The notes under the pieces were generated by a model that was not told where the DNA came from, ran no database searches, and saw only the letters and a program-made list of their open reading frames with translations. The position numbers and the translations under genes were made by a program. Below are positions 17,205 to 26,203 of a stretch of DNA of 64,000 bases, one piece after another (within the stretch, counting starts at the first letter, position 1; every line of letters starts with the position of its first letter). Location of the stretch: NCBI GenBank assembly GCA_030532185.1, contig JAUNLO010000002.1, forward strand, positions 1 to 64,000, in the 5' to 3' direction. This stretch comes from Eubacteriales bacterium (GTDB lineage Bacteria > Bacillota_A > Clostridia > Saccharofermentanales > DTU023).

Positions 17205-19048
17205 AACTGGACCTCCTTGAGATAACGGTAAGGATCCCAGGGAGGAGCCGCCAAATTACTGACCAAGCGGGGGCCAAAGAGTAAGGCTTGCTCCGCAAAG
17301 CCCAAACCCAAAACCCGGCTCCTCTCGAGGGCAAAACTTAAGGCCCAATAGGAGGATTCAATGGCCTGAAGCGGAATATCCTGCATTTCTAAATCCCAGG
17401 CGTAAAAATAAGCAGGGGGTAAAAGACCCTCGGCCGAAAGGTCCGGTAATTTCAAATTCAGGGAAGGGACCAGCTGATTAAGCTCAAAAGCTAAGGTCCG
17501 AAGATCGGTGGGCAAGGATAATTCCACCTCTAGGAGGAGGAGGTCGTAATGCCCTGCGGCTGCAAAAGAAGCTAATTCTTCGGGTTTGAGCCAAACCACC
17601 TCCAGCTTGCTAGAGGACAAGAAAAACATTTGCTTTATTTCGGCTAGCAAGCTGCGATTATATGAGTTACTCACCGCAGCCAGGGTAAGAGTTTGATCAG
17701 TAAGACGACGGCGGGCCAGACTCAAGTCCGGAAGTTCCCGGTCAGCCGGTCGGGCCGCCATGGTGTAGGGCTGCCGCCAATCCGAGGCCCGGTGGGGGAA
17801 ATTGAGGTAAGACTGGGCTGGTAAATTGTGGGAACTCAAGATTTGCGCTTCCCTAAAGGCGCGGAAGAGTTGAGGATCTGCCAGGGGGAAATTTAAGTCA
17901 CTCCCCGCCAAGATAAGCTGATAGGTCAAGCTTTGACCAGAGCTCGCCTGTAGTCCCTGTCGGTGACGCAAGGGCAAATACTCCTTAGGTGGTACTAAAA
18001 GGAGGTCAAGTTTGTCCTGGTTAAAATCTGCCAGTGCTTGATCAAAGTTCGGATAGGCCTGCAGGTAAAGACGGGGGCCCCGCAAGGTGGAACTCACAGG
18101 ATTAAGTTCCCAGCTATCTCCCCTCTCCCCCCGAGATTTGGTAAATTTGTATTCTCCAATACCCGGGATGGCACTTAGGTCGTGGTTTTCCACATACTTT
18201 TCCGGAATTACGGGAAAACATAGATACCAGGGCAGACGTTCCGCCCTTTCTGACAAGATAATCTTAAAGCTGTATTGATCGATAATTTTAATGCTCTCAA
18301 TAGCTGCATAAGACTGAAGTCCCATCGTGTCTGAGGCCAGTTGATTGAGGTAGTCCGCTTGCATATCAACCGTGAAAATTTGCCGGTCTACGCCAGGGAA
18401 ATTTTCCTCATCCTCCGGATCATAGGTCCATTCCTCCTCAACAAGAGGGGCCTCTTCAGGGTTTTCTTCCCAAGTAGAAGGAAGCTCCTCTGGCAAGGGG
18501 TCACTATTCAGGTCTAAAAACTCCCAGGGTAAGGGCAGGGGCAGATAATATTCTGCTTCTCCCTCTGTACCCCTAATTTCCTGCGGGATGCTCTCCTCTT
18601 GCAACTTTAGTTGCAAGTAGTATCGGCGATAAAGAATGGAAAGGGCTGCATCCCGGCTAGTCAAAGGGTCACCGTTACTGAAAGACACATCCTTACGCAG
18701 CGTAATGCTCAATTCATAATGGTCGGGAGACCAAATTGCTTCTTCTGCCAGGTCGGTTCGCAGCATCTCGGCATCATCCAGCATAAATAGACCACGATAA
18801 ACCAAACGCATGGCTGCTTCACCGGAAAAGTCAAAAGTTTCTAAGGGATTCAGGCTACTCCGCTCTTGCCAGGCCAAACTAATCCGTTCTGGCGCCGCCT
18901 GACCTACCACGGATACCGGAAAAAGCCAAAGTATACCCAGCAAGAGCCAGGTACACAAAAGAAGGTAGGACCCTATGACAGGCCACCCAGCGGATTCTGA
19001 AGGTCTCCCGTCTAAAAGAAGCTTATTTTTTAATTTTGAGCTAATCAC
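17195..19048 (-). CDS. Peptide-binding-like extracytoplasmic protein (SBP family 5)
   Basis: A 617-residue exported protein with diluted similarity to OppA/DppA-type family 5 solute-binding proteins: ISLAWQERSSLNPLETFDFSGEA near the start, LRKDVSFSNGDPLTSRDAA, IKIIDQYSFKIIL and FPVIPEKYVENH. Residues 26-48 form a membrane or signal segment. No convincing lipobox is seen, although the next gene is lspA; a type I-like site (VVGQA-AP) follows instead. An acidic insert (about residues 175-225) is unusual. No permease or ATPase genes are nearby, so import is doubtful; a sensor or envelope role is possible. The GTG start has no clear ribosome site, and a TGC-TAAAAT box lies only 8 bases upstream. 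Confidence 0.65.
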   Translation of the reverse strand: MISSKLKNKLLLDGRPSESAGWPVIGSYLLLCTWLLLGILWLFPVSVVGQAAPERISLAWQERSSLNPLETFDFSGEAAMRLVYRGLFMLDDAEMLRTDLAEEAIWSPDHYELSITLRKDVSFSNGDPLTSRDAALSILYRRYYLQLKLQEESIPQEIRGTEGEAEYYLPLPLPWEFLDLNSDPLPEELPSTWEENPEEAPLVEEEWTYDPEDEENFPGVDRQIFTVDMQADYLNQLASDTMGLQSYAAIESIKIIDQYSFKIILSERAERLPWYLCFPVIPEKYVENHDLSAIPGIGEYKFTKSRGERGDSWELNPVSSTLRGPRLYLQAYPNFDQALADFNQDKLDLLLVPPKEYLPLRHRQGLQASSGQSLTYQLILAGSDLNFPLADPQLFRAFREAQILSSHNLPAQSYLNFPHRASDWRQPYTMAARPADRELPDLSLARRRLTDQTLTLAAVSNSYNRSLLAEIKQMFFLSSSKLEVVWLKPEELASFAAAGHYDLLLLEVELSLPTDLRTLAFELNQLVPSLNLKLPDLSAEGLLPPAYFYAWDLEMQDIPLQAIESSYWALSFALERSRVLGLGFAEQALLFGPRLVSNLAAPPWDPYRYLKEVQLWP

Positions 19049-19070
19049 AGGCTACATTTTAGCACAGAAA

Positions 19071-19104
19071 GGCAAAGGGGCCGCCTCGCAAGCGAGACAG
19101 CCCC
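19071..19104 (-). terminator. Probable terminator downstream of rny
   Basis: Reading leftward, a GC-rich hairpin (GGGGC/GCCCC plus an inner CTCGC/GCGAG stem, 19077-19104) is followed by an imperfect T tract (CCCCTTTGCCTTTCT). It lies between rny and the solute-binding-like gene. Confidence 0.55.
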
Positions 19105-19130
19105 TGATAAATAATTGCTGAGGAATCAGA

Positions 19131-20702
19131 CTACTTGGCGTAGTCGATGACCCGGCTTTCCCTAATCAACTGAACCTTGATTTGGCCAGGATAGTTTAGC
19201 TCAGATTCGATTTGCTTAGCCATTTCATGGGCAGTCAAAATCATGTCATCGTCCCTGACATTATCCGGCTGCACCATAACCCTGATCTCACGACCAGCCT
19301 GTACGGCAAAGCTCTTATCCACGCCCTTAAAGGAGTTGGCAATTTCTTCCAGTTTTTCAATACGTTTGATGTAGGTCTCCACATTTTCGTGGCGAGCACC
19401 GGGCCGGGCGGCGGATATGGCATCTGCTGCACCTACCAGACTGGAGATAAAGTTATTCACTTCTACATCCCCATGGTGAGACTCAATGGCATTAATAACT
19501 ACCTCATGCTCGTGGTACTTACGTGCCAAGTCTGCCCCGATTTCAATATGTGAGCCCTCCATCTCGAAGTCCACAGCCTTACCCAGGTCATGCAAGAGAC
19601 CCGCTCTTTTAGCGAGGCCTACATCTAAACCTAGTTCAGCAGCCATGACACCTGTGAGATGGCAAACTTCAATGGAGTGCCGCAGCACATTTTGCCCATA
19701 ACTGGTACGATATTTCATACGTCCCAATAAGCGCACAATCTCAGGATGCAGGCCTACAATACCAGTTTCAAATACGGCTTGCTCACCTGCTTCCTTAATC
19801 GACTGTTCGATTTCTCTGCCGGCTTTTTCTACCATTTCTTCAATCCTCGCAGGGTGGATACGTCCATCATAAACAAGTTTTTCAATTGCTATACGGGCGA
19901 TTTCCCGGCGAATAGGATCAAAACTGGAGAGGATTACCGCCTCTGGAGTATCATCTATGATTAGGTCAACCCCAGTGAGACTTTCAATGGTGCGGATATT
20001 TCTACCCTCGCGCCCGATGATGCGACCTTTCATCTCCTCATTGGGCAGCGATACTACGGATACGGTTGCATCTCCCACATAGTCAGAAGCATAACGCTGG
20101 ATAGAAGCGACAATGAGTTCCTTGGCTTTTAAGTCAGCTGTTTCATTGGCCTCTTCTTCCATTCTTCTGAGCATCACAGCCATATCATGCCTCAGGTCTT
20201 CTTCCGTATTGGTCATGATAATATCTTTGGCCTCTTGAGTAGTCAGTTCGGCAATACGCTCTAACTCAAGCCGTTTTTCTTCTTCCGCATTGGCTAAGCG
20301 GGCTTCACGCTCAGTTGCAGAACGCAAACGATTGTCTGCATCCTTATTTTTATGCGCTACTTCCTTCAGTTTTTTATTTAACTGATCCTGCTGCTGTTGA
20401 AGGCGGCTTTCTTCATTTTTGAGTTCATGGCGTTTATCACGGACATCACTCTCTAAGTCCAATTTAGCCTGTTGTAGCTCTTCTTTAGCTTGAATAAGCA
20501 GTTCGCGCTTTCGGTTTTCTGCAGATTTCTCAGCATCGGCAATAGTTTTTTCCGCTTCTGCCTGCACCTTCAAGCGCTCTTCTTCTAGCTTCTGACTCTG
20601 TTTATCTAATCCCTTCCTGTGATAGATAAGGGTTGTCACAAATGCAAGAACGGCCCCCACTACGAGGCCTAATATTAAAAATAGCCACTCTATGGCAATC
20701 AC
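19131..20702 (-). CDS. rny: Ribonuclease Y
   Basis: A 523-residue membrane-anchored endoribonuclease that initiates mRNA decay in Gram-positive bacteria. Order of domains: N-terminal membrane helix (about 4-28), long coiled coil (30-190), KH domain with [15 protein letters not shown], and HD domain with [11 protein letters not shown]. The 5' end is odd: the GTG at 20702 is embedded in a perfect AGGAGGTGAT ribosome site, leaving no room for initiation there. The next in-frame codons are ATT, GCC and ATA, and ATA at 20693 lies 8 bases after the AGGAGG. A non-standard start (AUU or AUA) is therefore possible. A strong promoter lies about 50 bases upstream. Confidence 0.95.
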   Translation of the reverse strand: MIAIEWLFLILGLVVGAVLAFVTTLIYHRKGLDKQSQKLEEERLKVQAEAEKTIADAEKSAENRKRELLIQAKEELQQAKLDLESDVRDKRHELKNEESRLQQQQDQLNKKLKEVAHKNKDADNRLRSATEREARLANAEEEKRLELERIAELTTQEAKDIIMTNTEEDLRHDMAVMLRRMEEEANETADLKAKELIVASIQRYASDYVGDATVSVVSLPNEEMKGRIIGREGRNIRTIESLTGVDLIIDDTPEAVILSSFDPIRREIARIAIEKLVYDGRIHPARIEEMVEKAGREIEQSIKEAGEQAVFETGIVGLHPEIVRLLGRMKYRTSYGQNVLRHSIEVCHLTGVMAAELGLDVGLAKRAGLLHDLGKAVDFEMEGSHIEIGADLARKYHEHEVVINAIESHHGDVEVNNFISSLVGAADAISAARPGARHENVETYIKRIEKLEEIANSFKGVDKSFAVQAGREIRVMVQPDNVRDDDMILTAHEMAKQIESELNYPGQIKVQLIRESRVIDYAK

Positions 20703-20751
20703 CTCCTATATTAAATTTTCAAGTTGCACACGAACGATTTGTACGCTTAAT

Positions 20752-20780
20752 ATTGTAGGGTGCTTGTTAGTTGATGTCAA
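20752..20780 (-). promoter_or_regulatory. Strong sigma-A promoter for rny
   Basis: Reading leftward, a perfect TTGACA (20775-20780) and TACAAT (20752-20757) are spaced by exactly 17 bases. The leader to the rny ribosome site is about 40 bases. Confidence 0.85.
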
Positions 20781-20834
20781 TTACAGGCAATCACTAGAAA
20801 ACTGCGCAATATATGGATTTAGGGGATAATTTCT

Positions 20835-21713
20835 TTGCAAAAATTTGCTTACACTGTCGAGAAAAAATATGAGGGTTTGTCGATTCGTGAGGTCTTGAAA
20901 GAGGAATTCAAGATTTCCCGGCGCATGCTCAAACGCTTACGTTGGGAAGGCCAAACTTACCTGAATGCAGAAGAGGCCATGCTGTGGTACCCTGTCAAGC
21001 AAGGCGACCAAATTCTGGCCCTGGCAGACCTGCATGTGACCCCGCCGGACTTACACTTTCCGCCTGACCAGCAGCCCGTTTTTCAAAATTCTGACCTCCT
21101 GGTCATGTCCAAAAAGGCTGGCCAGGTCGTCCATAAGTCGCTCAACTCCGACCTGGTAGACCTCTGTGGTTTAATTTCTGACCAGCCCCTCCACCCGGTC
21201 CAGCGCCTGGACCGGGACACTACGGGGCTGGTAATTATCGCCTTAAATGCCTATACCCATTATCGTTTAAGTCAAAGTGAGCTAATCAAGAAATATGTAG
21301 GCATCTGCCATGGTGAGTTTCCTGCCCCCAGCGGCCTAATTGATGCCCCCATAGGGCGGGCGCAAAACAGCATCATGGAGAGGGAGGTTAGCCCTCAGGG
21401 TAAGGCCGCTCGGACGGGCTACCGGGTCTTAGCTTATGATTCTGCCAGTGATTTAAGTTTCGTGGAATTTAGGCTTTTCACGGGAAGGACCCATCAGATC
21501 CGAGTCCATACGCGCTATTGGGGCCACCCCCTTTTGGGCGATTCCATGTACGGGCTAGACCAGGCTCAAGATAGAGACATGGGCAGACAGGCCCTACACG
21601 CCTACCATCTGGAGTTTCCTCTCCCCTATACAGAAGACCGGGTCATCTTAGACGACCCGGTCCCCCCTGATATGCAGGCGGTCTGCGACCGCTGCCATTT
21701 TCTCATGCCCTAA
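20835..21713 (+). CDS. RluA-family pseudouridine synthase
   Basis: A 292-residue pseudouridine synthase, the second in this window. An S4-like N-terminus (SIREVLKEEFKISRRMLKRLRWEG) precedes the catalytic motif QRLDRDTTGLVII, with the nucleophilic aspartate, and RTHQIRVHTRYWGHPLLGD. It starts with TTG, preceded by AGGGGAT at a suitable distance. It stands alone on the plus strand and ends 4 bases from the end of fchA, with no terminator between them. Target uridine unknown. Confidence 0.88.
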   Translation: MQKFAYTVEKKYEGLSIREVLKEEFKISRRMLKRLRWEGQTYLNAEEAMLWYPVKQGDQILALADLHVTPPDLHFPPDQQPVFQNSDLLVMSKKAGQVVHKSLNSDLVDLCGLISDQPLHPVQRLDRDTTGLVIIALNAYTHYRLSQSELIKKYVGICHGEFPAPSGLIDAPIGRAQNSIMEREVSPQGKAARTGYRVLAYDSASDLSFVEFRLFTGRTHQIRVHTRYWGHPLLGDSMYGLDQAQDRDMGRQALHAYHLEFPLPYTEDRVILDDPVPPDMQAVCDRCHFLMP

Positions 21714-21717
21714 AGAC

Positions 21718-22365
21718 TTAACCTAATTTTGCGTAGACAATTTTGAGAATCTCAGCATTGAGGTCTTTGCAAGCTTGTAGGAGTTCTTCAGAACGTTTGG
21801 CAGCCTTATTGACTACTTCTTCATCCTTAATAGTAGGAAGGTTAATTTTTACATTGAGCAGGGCTGCTTCGCAGGCAGCATTTGCCAGGAGAGAAGCTAC
21901 ACCAGCATCGGTAACCGCATTTTTATTACCATACTGGGCGATGGGGGGCAGACATTCCAGAACAGTTAGGCAGCGCTCAGCAGTTTCCAAGGGCACCCGC
22001 ATGGAGTAAAGGGCACAGGCGTCTAAGGCTTCCCGACGAGCCGCTTTTTCTTCCTCAGTCTCCTTGGGCTTACGCAAGGCGTCCATGTAGCTGGTAAAGG
22101 CATCCGTGTCTTCTTGCATCAGGTTAAAGAGACGTTCCCTTAAGGTTTCCAGTTTTTCATCCTCTGCTTTTAAGGAAGTTTTGATATCCTCTTCCAGGTT
22201 CTCAAAGGCTTTTTTGCCGTAGGAGAGGGCCAGAACCATTTGACCCAGGGCAGCACCTAGGGCCGCCGTAAGTGCAGCAATAGCTCCACCACCCGGTGCG
22301 GGAGCGTTACTAGCTGTCAGAGAAAGGGCTTCACGTAAGTCCATGTCAATCATTTTCTTTTCCAT
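21718..22365 (-). CDS. fchA: Formiminotetrahydrofolate cyclodeaminase
   Basis: A 215-residue helical enzyme that turns 5-formimino-THF into 5,10-methenyl-THF and ammonia. The N-terminal SNAPAPGGGAIAALTAALGAALGQMV stretch and YGNKNAVTDAGVASLLA are characteristic. It is the stand-alone form; in vertebrates the domain is fused to formiminotransferase. It is the last gene of the histidine-degradation set, 60 bases after hutI, and feeds one-carbon units to folate. Confidence 0.92.
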   Translation of the reverse strand: MEKKMIDMDLREALSLTASNAPAPGGGAIAALTAALGAALGQMVLALSYGKKAFENLEEDIKTSLKAEDEKLETLRERLFNLMQEDTDAFTSYMDALRKPKETEEEKAARREALDACALYSMRVPLETAERCLTVLECLPPIAQYGNKNAVTDAGVASLLANAACEAALLNVKINLPTIKDEEVVNKAAKRSEELLQACKDLNAEILKIVYAKLG

Positions 22366-22425
22366 ATATTTACCTCATTTTTGGGCAGTGCCCATTTTTC
22401 TATTTGCCAGCTGGTTGGAACTTGC

Positions 22426-23685
22426 TTAAGCTTTCTGCTTCAGGCGTAGCAAGCGCTGTAAACCAGCCTGGTTAATTCGTCCATCTTCTAGGACCAGCTC
22501 TCCGTCCTTAAACACATGCTTCACACTGTTGACGCCAAAGTGATAGAAGATATAGTCAGGGTTCTTAGCCTCAAAGACCGTCAAGTCTGCCTTTTTACCT
22601 ACTTCTAAACTACCAATCTCATGGTCGCGACTAATGGCCTTAGCCGCATTAATGGTTACGCCTTGTAAGACTTGGAGAGGGGTCAGGCCCATACCCAGAC
22701 AGGCCATATCCATGGCCATCTGTAGATTTTCACAGGGAGAGGATCCCGGATTAAAGTCTGAAGCAATGGCAACTGTGACCCCCTGCTCCCAGAATTTCTT
22801 GGCAGGGGCAAAATTGGGCGACCGCAAGAAGAAGCTGGTAGCGGGCAAGAGAACAGCCACTGTGCCGGACTTAGCCATTTTGGGTATATCTTCGTCCGCA
22901 ATGGCCATTAAGTGCTCGGCCGAGACGGCGCCCAATTCAGCGGCTAAACCGCCACCTCCCATGGGGACAATTTCATCAGCATGAACCTTAAGCTTAAAGC
23001 CCAGAGCCTTAGCAGCTTCACCCAGTTCCCGTGTCTCCTCCAGAGAGAAGATGCCTTCTTCACAGAAAATGTCACAGAATTCTGCCAAATTTTCTTCCTT
23101 AACTTGAGGCATCACCTCTTGAATCATAAATTTGATATAGGAGGCATTATCCGGAAATTCAGGGGGCGTATCGTGGGCTCCCATGTAGGTGGAAACCAGG
23201 TCCAGGGCTTGTAATCTATTTAATTGCTGGTTTAGCCGTAAGACCTTGAGTTCCGTCTCCTTATCCAAGCCGTAGCCGGACTTAGCCTCTACGGTAGTAG
23301 TACCGTGTTTAAGCATGGAGGCTAAGACAGCCAGAGCCTTGTCCAGGAGTTCAGCTTCGCTGGCCTCACGGGTGGCCCGCATGGTGGCTTTAATCCCGCC
23401 CTCTTTGTGTATCTCCATATAGGAAGCACCCGCCAGTTTAAGGGCCAATTCCCGCTCCCGGGAGCCACCATGCACCAGGTGGGTGTGGGAGTCTACCAAA
23501 CCCGGCGTGATAGTCATACCCCGAAAATCATGCAGGTCTGCTTCTGCTAGTTCGGCCGGGGTGGGCATGCCACTTGCTACTTTACTAATTAGACCATTCT
23601 CCAGAACCAGGTAACCCTCCAAGAGCTCCTGGCCTTCCACTGCCGTAAAAATGGCGTGTGAGAGTAAAATTTGCTTATTCTTCAT
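22426..23685 (-). CDS. hutI: Imidazolonepropionase
   Basis: A 419-residue metal-dependent amidohydrolase that opens 4-imidazolone-5-propionate to formiminoglutamate. The metal motif VDSHTHLVHGGSRE, the later KVHADE and the AIASDFNPGSSP segment are typical. The ATG at 23685 is preferred over two earlier in-frame ATGs (23694, 23715) because a TGGGGGA ribosome site lies about 9 bases before it and the protein then begins like other HutI sequences. It overlaps the end of ftcD by 11 bases, implying translational coupling. Confidence 0.93.
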   Translation of the reverse strand: MKNKQILLSHAIFTAVEGQELLEGYLVLENGLISKVASGMPTPAELAEADLHDFRGMTITPGLVDSHTHLVHGGSRERELALKLAGASYMEIHKEGGIKATMRATREASEAELLDKALAVLASMLKHGTTTVEAKSGYGLDKETELKVLRLNQQLNRLQALDLVSTYMGAHDTPPEFPDNASYIKFMIQEVMPQVKEENLAEFCDIFCEEGIFSLEETRELGEAAKALGFKLKVHADEIVPMGGGGLAAELGAVSAEHLMAIADEDIPKMAKSGTVAVLLPATSFFLRSPNFAPAKKFWEQGVTVAIASDFNPGSSPCENLQMAMDMACLGMGLTPLQVLQGVTINAAKAISRDHEIGSLEVGKKADLTVFEAKNPDYIFYHFGVNSVKHVFKDGELVLEDGRINQAGLQRLLRLKQKA

Positions 23686-24592
23686 GTGAGGCATCCCCCA
23701 GCAGTCTGGCTTCAATCACTTGATCTTGGCCAAATTCTTCTAACTGCAGGTAATAGCTAGCTGTATCGACCAAGGCTGCCAAGGGCAGAAGGCCAATGAT
23801 TTCGGAACCTACCACATTCACCCCGTAACGGCGAGCTTCCATCTTGACTGTCTCAAAAACCTGGTAAATATGGGACTTGTGGAAATTAGTGAGATTCATG
23901 GAGACTTGCACTTGTTTACGGTCTGAGAGCTCCACCCCCATGCCCTTGACGAATCGGAAGCCGCCACCGATATGGCGAATCTTGCGGGCAATGGCATCAG
24001 CGATCTCGAGTTTGTCTGTATCCAAGTTGACATTGTAGGCGATGAGGAATTCCCGGGCACCCACGGCCACTACCCCGGCGGAGGGATGAATTTCTGCTTC
24101 ACCATAGTCCGGCTGCCAGTCCGCCTCCTTGATTTTTTCCGCAAAGCCTTCAAATTGGCCCTTGCGGATCTTAGCTAGGTTAACCCGGGAGGGCTGGCTG
24201 GCAGATTCTTCGTAGAGATAGACGGGAATATGGTGTTCCCGGGCAATTCTCTCCCCTACTCTCTTAGATAAATCAATGCAATCCTGGACACTGGCATTGC
24301 GGATGGGCACAAAGGGGATCACGTCTGTAGCTCCCATGCGAGGATGCTCCCCCTGGTGCTGACGCAGGTCAATGAGCTGGGCGGCTATGCCTACGGCTTC
24401 TACCACGGTGTTTTCCAGAGCTTGGGGGGTACCCACCAGAGTTACCACGGCCCGGTTATGGTCCTTATCCTGGCTATAGTCTAAAACCTGAACCTCGGGG
24501 TCCGCAAAGAAGGGGGCCATGATTTTTTGCAGGACCTCCGGGTCACGGCCATTCGAAAAGTTAGGTACACATTCAATAAGTTTTTTGGACAT
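23675..24592 (-). CDS. ftcD: Glutamate formimidoyltransferase
   Basis: A 305-residue enzyme that moves the formimino group from formiminoglutamate to tetrahydrofolate, releasing glutamate. Family segments: IECVPNFSNGRDPEV at the start, DHNRAVVTLVG, HPRMGATDVIPFVP and REHHIPVYLYE. It is the single-function form without a cyclodeaminase tail, which is encoded separately by fchA two genes on. It lies 70 bases after hutH. Confidence 0.94.
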   Translation of the reverse strand: MSKKLIECVPNFSNGRDPEVLQKIMAPFFADPEVQVLDYSQDKDHNRAVVTLVGTPQALENTVVEAVGIAAQLIDLRQHQGEHPRMGATDVIPFVPIRNASVQDCIDLSKRVGERIAREHHIPVYLYEESASQPSRVNLAKIRKGQFEGFAEKIKEADWQPDYGEAEIHPSAGVVAVGAREFLIAYNVNLDTDKLEIADAIARKIRHIGGGFRFVKGMGVELSDRKQVQVSMNLTNFHKSHIYQVFETVKMEARRYGVNVVGSEIIGLLPLAALVDTASYYLQLEEFGQDQVIEARLLGDASHEE

Positions 24593-24662
24593 AATAAACC
24601 TTTCCTAAATTTGCCTCTCACTGGCTATAGTCCACTTAAGATTCGCCAGCGTTCAGCTACTT

Positions 24663-26186
24663 TTAGTCTGCCAATTGTGCTTCCACGCGATCGAGGACGC
24701 TGGCTTCCTTGATGAGGTCTGACAGGATATGCATATCTGGATACATGACCCTATCCCTATCGTAGAATTTAACCTGCTTACGGATTTCCTGATAAAGCTG
24801 CTCGGTACCTTGTCCTAAGCGTTCAACTTTGCGGAGGTCACAGGCCTGGGCAGCTACCAGCCATTCAATGGCCAAGACATCACGAACATTCATAATAATC
24901 TCCCCTACCTTGCGTGCCGCATTAGCTCCCATGGACACGTGGTCCTCCTTGTTAGCAGAGGAAGGAATTGAGTCTACCGAGGCCGGATGAGCTAAAATTT
25001 TATTCTCAGAAACCAAGCTAGCTGCGGTGTACTGAGGAATCATGAAACCGGAGTTTACCCCGCCGGCTTCCACCAGGAAGGCAGGCAGGCCATAGTTAAG
25101 CTGGGGATTGACTAGGCGTTCTATGCGTCTCTCCGCCATATCGGCTAACTCGGCCACGGCTATAGCTAGAAAGTCCAGCTGTAAGGCCAGGGGTTCACCG
25201 TGGAAGTTACCACCCGAAATTACATCATGATTATCAGGGAAAACCAGAGGATTATCAGTGACAGAGTTAATTTCAATTTCTAGAACCTGTCTAATTTGAC
25301 TGAGGGCATCCGTAACAGCCCCGTGAACTTGAGGTACACAACGTAAGGTATAAGCATCCTGGACGTCACCTTCACGTTGGTTGACCGAGGAAGAGCCCTC
25401 CAGCATTTTGAGCAGATAAGCAGCTGTAGCTATCTGACCAGGATGGGGTCTGACCATGTGGACCCGGGGGTCTAAAGCCGCGGTAATCCCCATGAGGGCT
25501 TCAAAGGACAGGGCTGCCCCTTGGTTAGCGGCACGCAGAAGTTTTTCGGCATCGTAGAGGGCCAGTACACCCAGGCCGGTCATCACCGGGGTACCATTGA
25601 TAATGGCCAGGCCATCCTTACCCTTAAGGGTAACCGGTTTGAGCCCTTTTTCCTGCAAGACCTCTGCTGAGGGTCTCCTTTTACCTTCTTCCAGCACCTC
25701 ACCTTCGCCCAACATGGTAAGAGCCATATGGGCCAGATTGGCCAGGTCTCCCGAGGCCCCCAGGGAGCCTTTTTTAGGAATGTAGGGGATGATATTTTGA
25801 TTGAGCATTTCAACCAGGATGTCGGGAACCTCGTGACTTACACCGGAGTATCCTGAGCACAGGGTGTTAAGGCGCAGGAGCATAATGGCCCTTACTTCAT
25901 CCTCCTTAAAGGGTTCACCCACTCCACAAGCATGGCTCACAATAAGGTTGCGCTGCAGGACCATATTTTCGGCTTCACTGATACGGACAGTGGAGAATTC
26001 CCCATAACCTGTAGACACACCATAAACTGGTGCGTGCGAAGCAACAATCTCAGCCACGATGGCTTCCGATGCTAGAATTTTTTCCTGTGAAGCAGGACTA
26101 ATGGCCACTTTCTTGCCAAAACGACTAACGGCCACGATATCTTCAATAGTTAAGTCGTGGCCGTTGAGAGCTAGAATACTTCCCAT
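24663..26186 (-). CDS. hutH: Histidine ammonia-lyase
   Basis: A 507-residue lyase that converts L-histidine to trans-urocanate. The Ala144-Ser145-Gly146 triad in SLGASGDLANL forms the MIO prosthetic group; GYGEF and GGNFHGEPLA are also conserved. Length is normal. It begins 17 bases after recN, so it is either read through from the recN operon or driven by a promoter inside recN. It leads the hutH-ftcD-hutI-fchA set. Urocanase (hutU), the next step, is not in the window. Confidence 0.96.
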   Translation of the reverse strand: MGSILALNGHDLTIEDIVAVSRFGKKVAISPASQEKILASEAIVAEIVASHAPVYGVSTGYGEFSTVRISEAENMVLQRNLIVSHACGVGEPFKEDEVRAIMLLRLNTLCSGYSGVSHEVPDILVEMLNQNIIPYIPKKGSLGASGDLANLAHMALTMLGEGEVLEEGKRRPSAEVLQEKGLKPVTLKGKDGLAIINGTPVMTGLGVLALYDAEKLLRAANQGAALSFEALMGITAALDPRVHMVRPHPGQIATAAYLLKMLEGSSSVNQREGDVQDAYTLRCVPQVHGAVTDALSQIRQVLEIEINSVTDNPLVFPDNHDVISGGNFHGEPLALQLDFLAIAVAELADMAERRIERLVNPQLNYGLPAFLVEAGGVNSGFMIPQYTAASLVSENKILAHPASVDSIPSSANKEDHVSMGANAARKVGEIIMNVRDVLAIEWLVAAQACDLRKVERLGQGTEQLYQEIRKQVKFYDRDRVMYPDMHILSDLIKEASVLDRVEAQLAD

Positions 26187-26203
26187 GTTTTCCTCCTGAG
26201 AAT

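Noticed and set aside
22384..22415. Hairpin TGGGC/GCCCA with a T run, on the plus strand, between hutI and fchA
   Set aside because: The T tract points against the direction of the hut genes, and no plus-strand gene ends nearby; the stem is only 5-6 bp.
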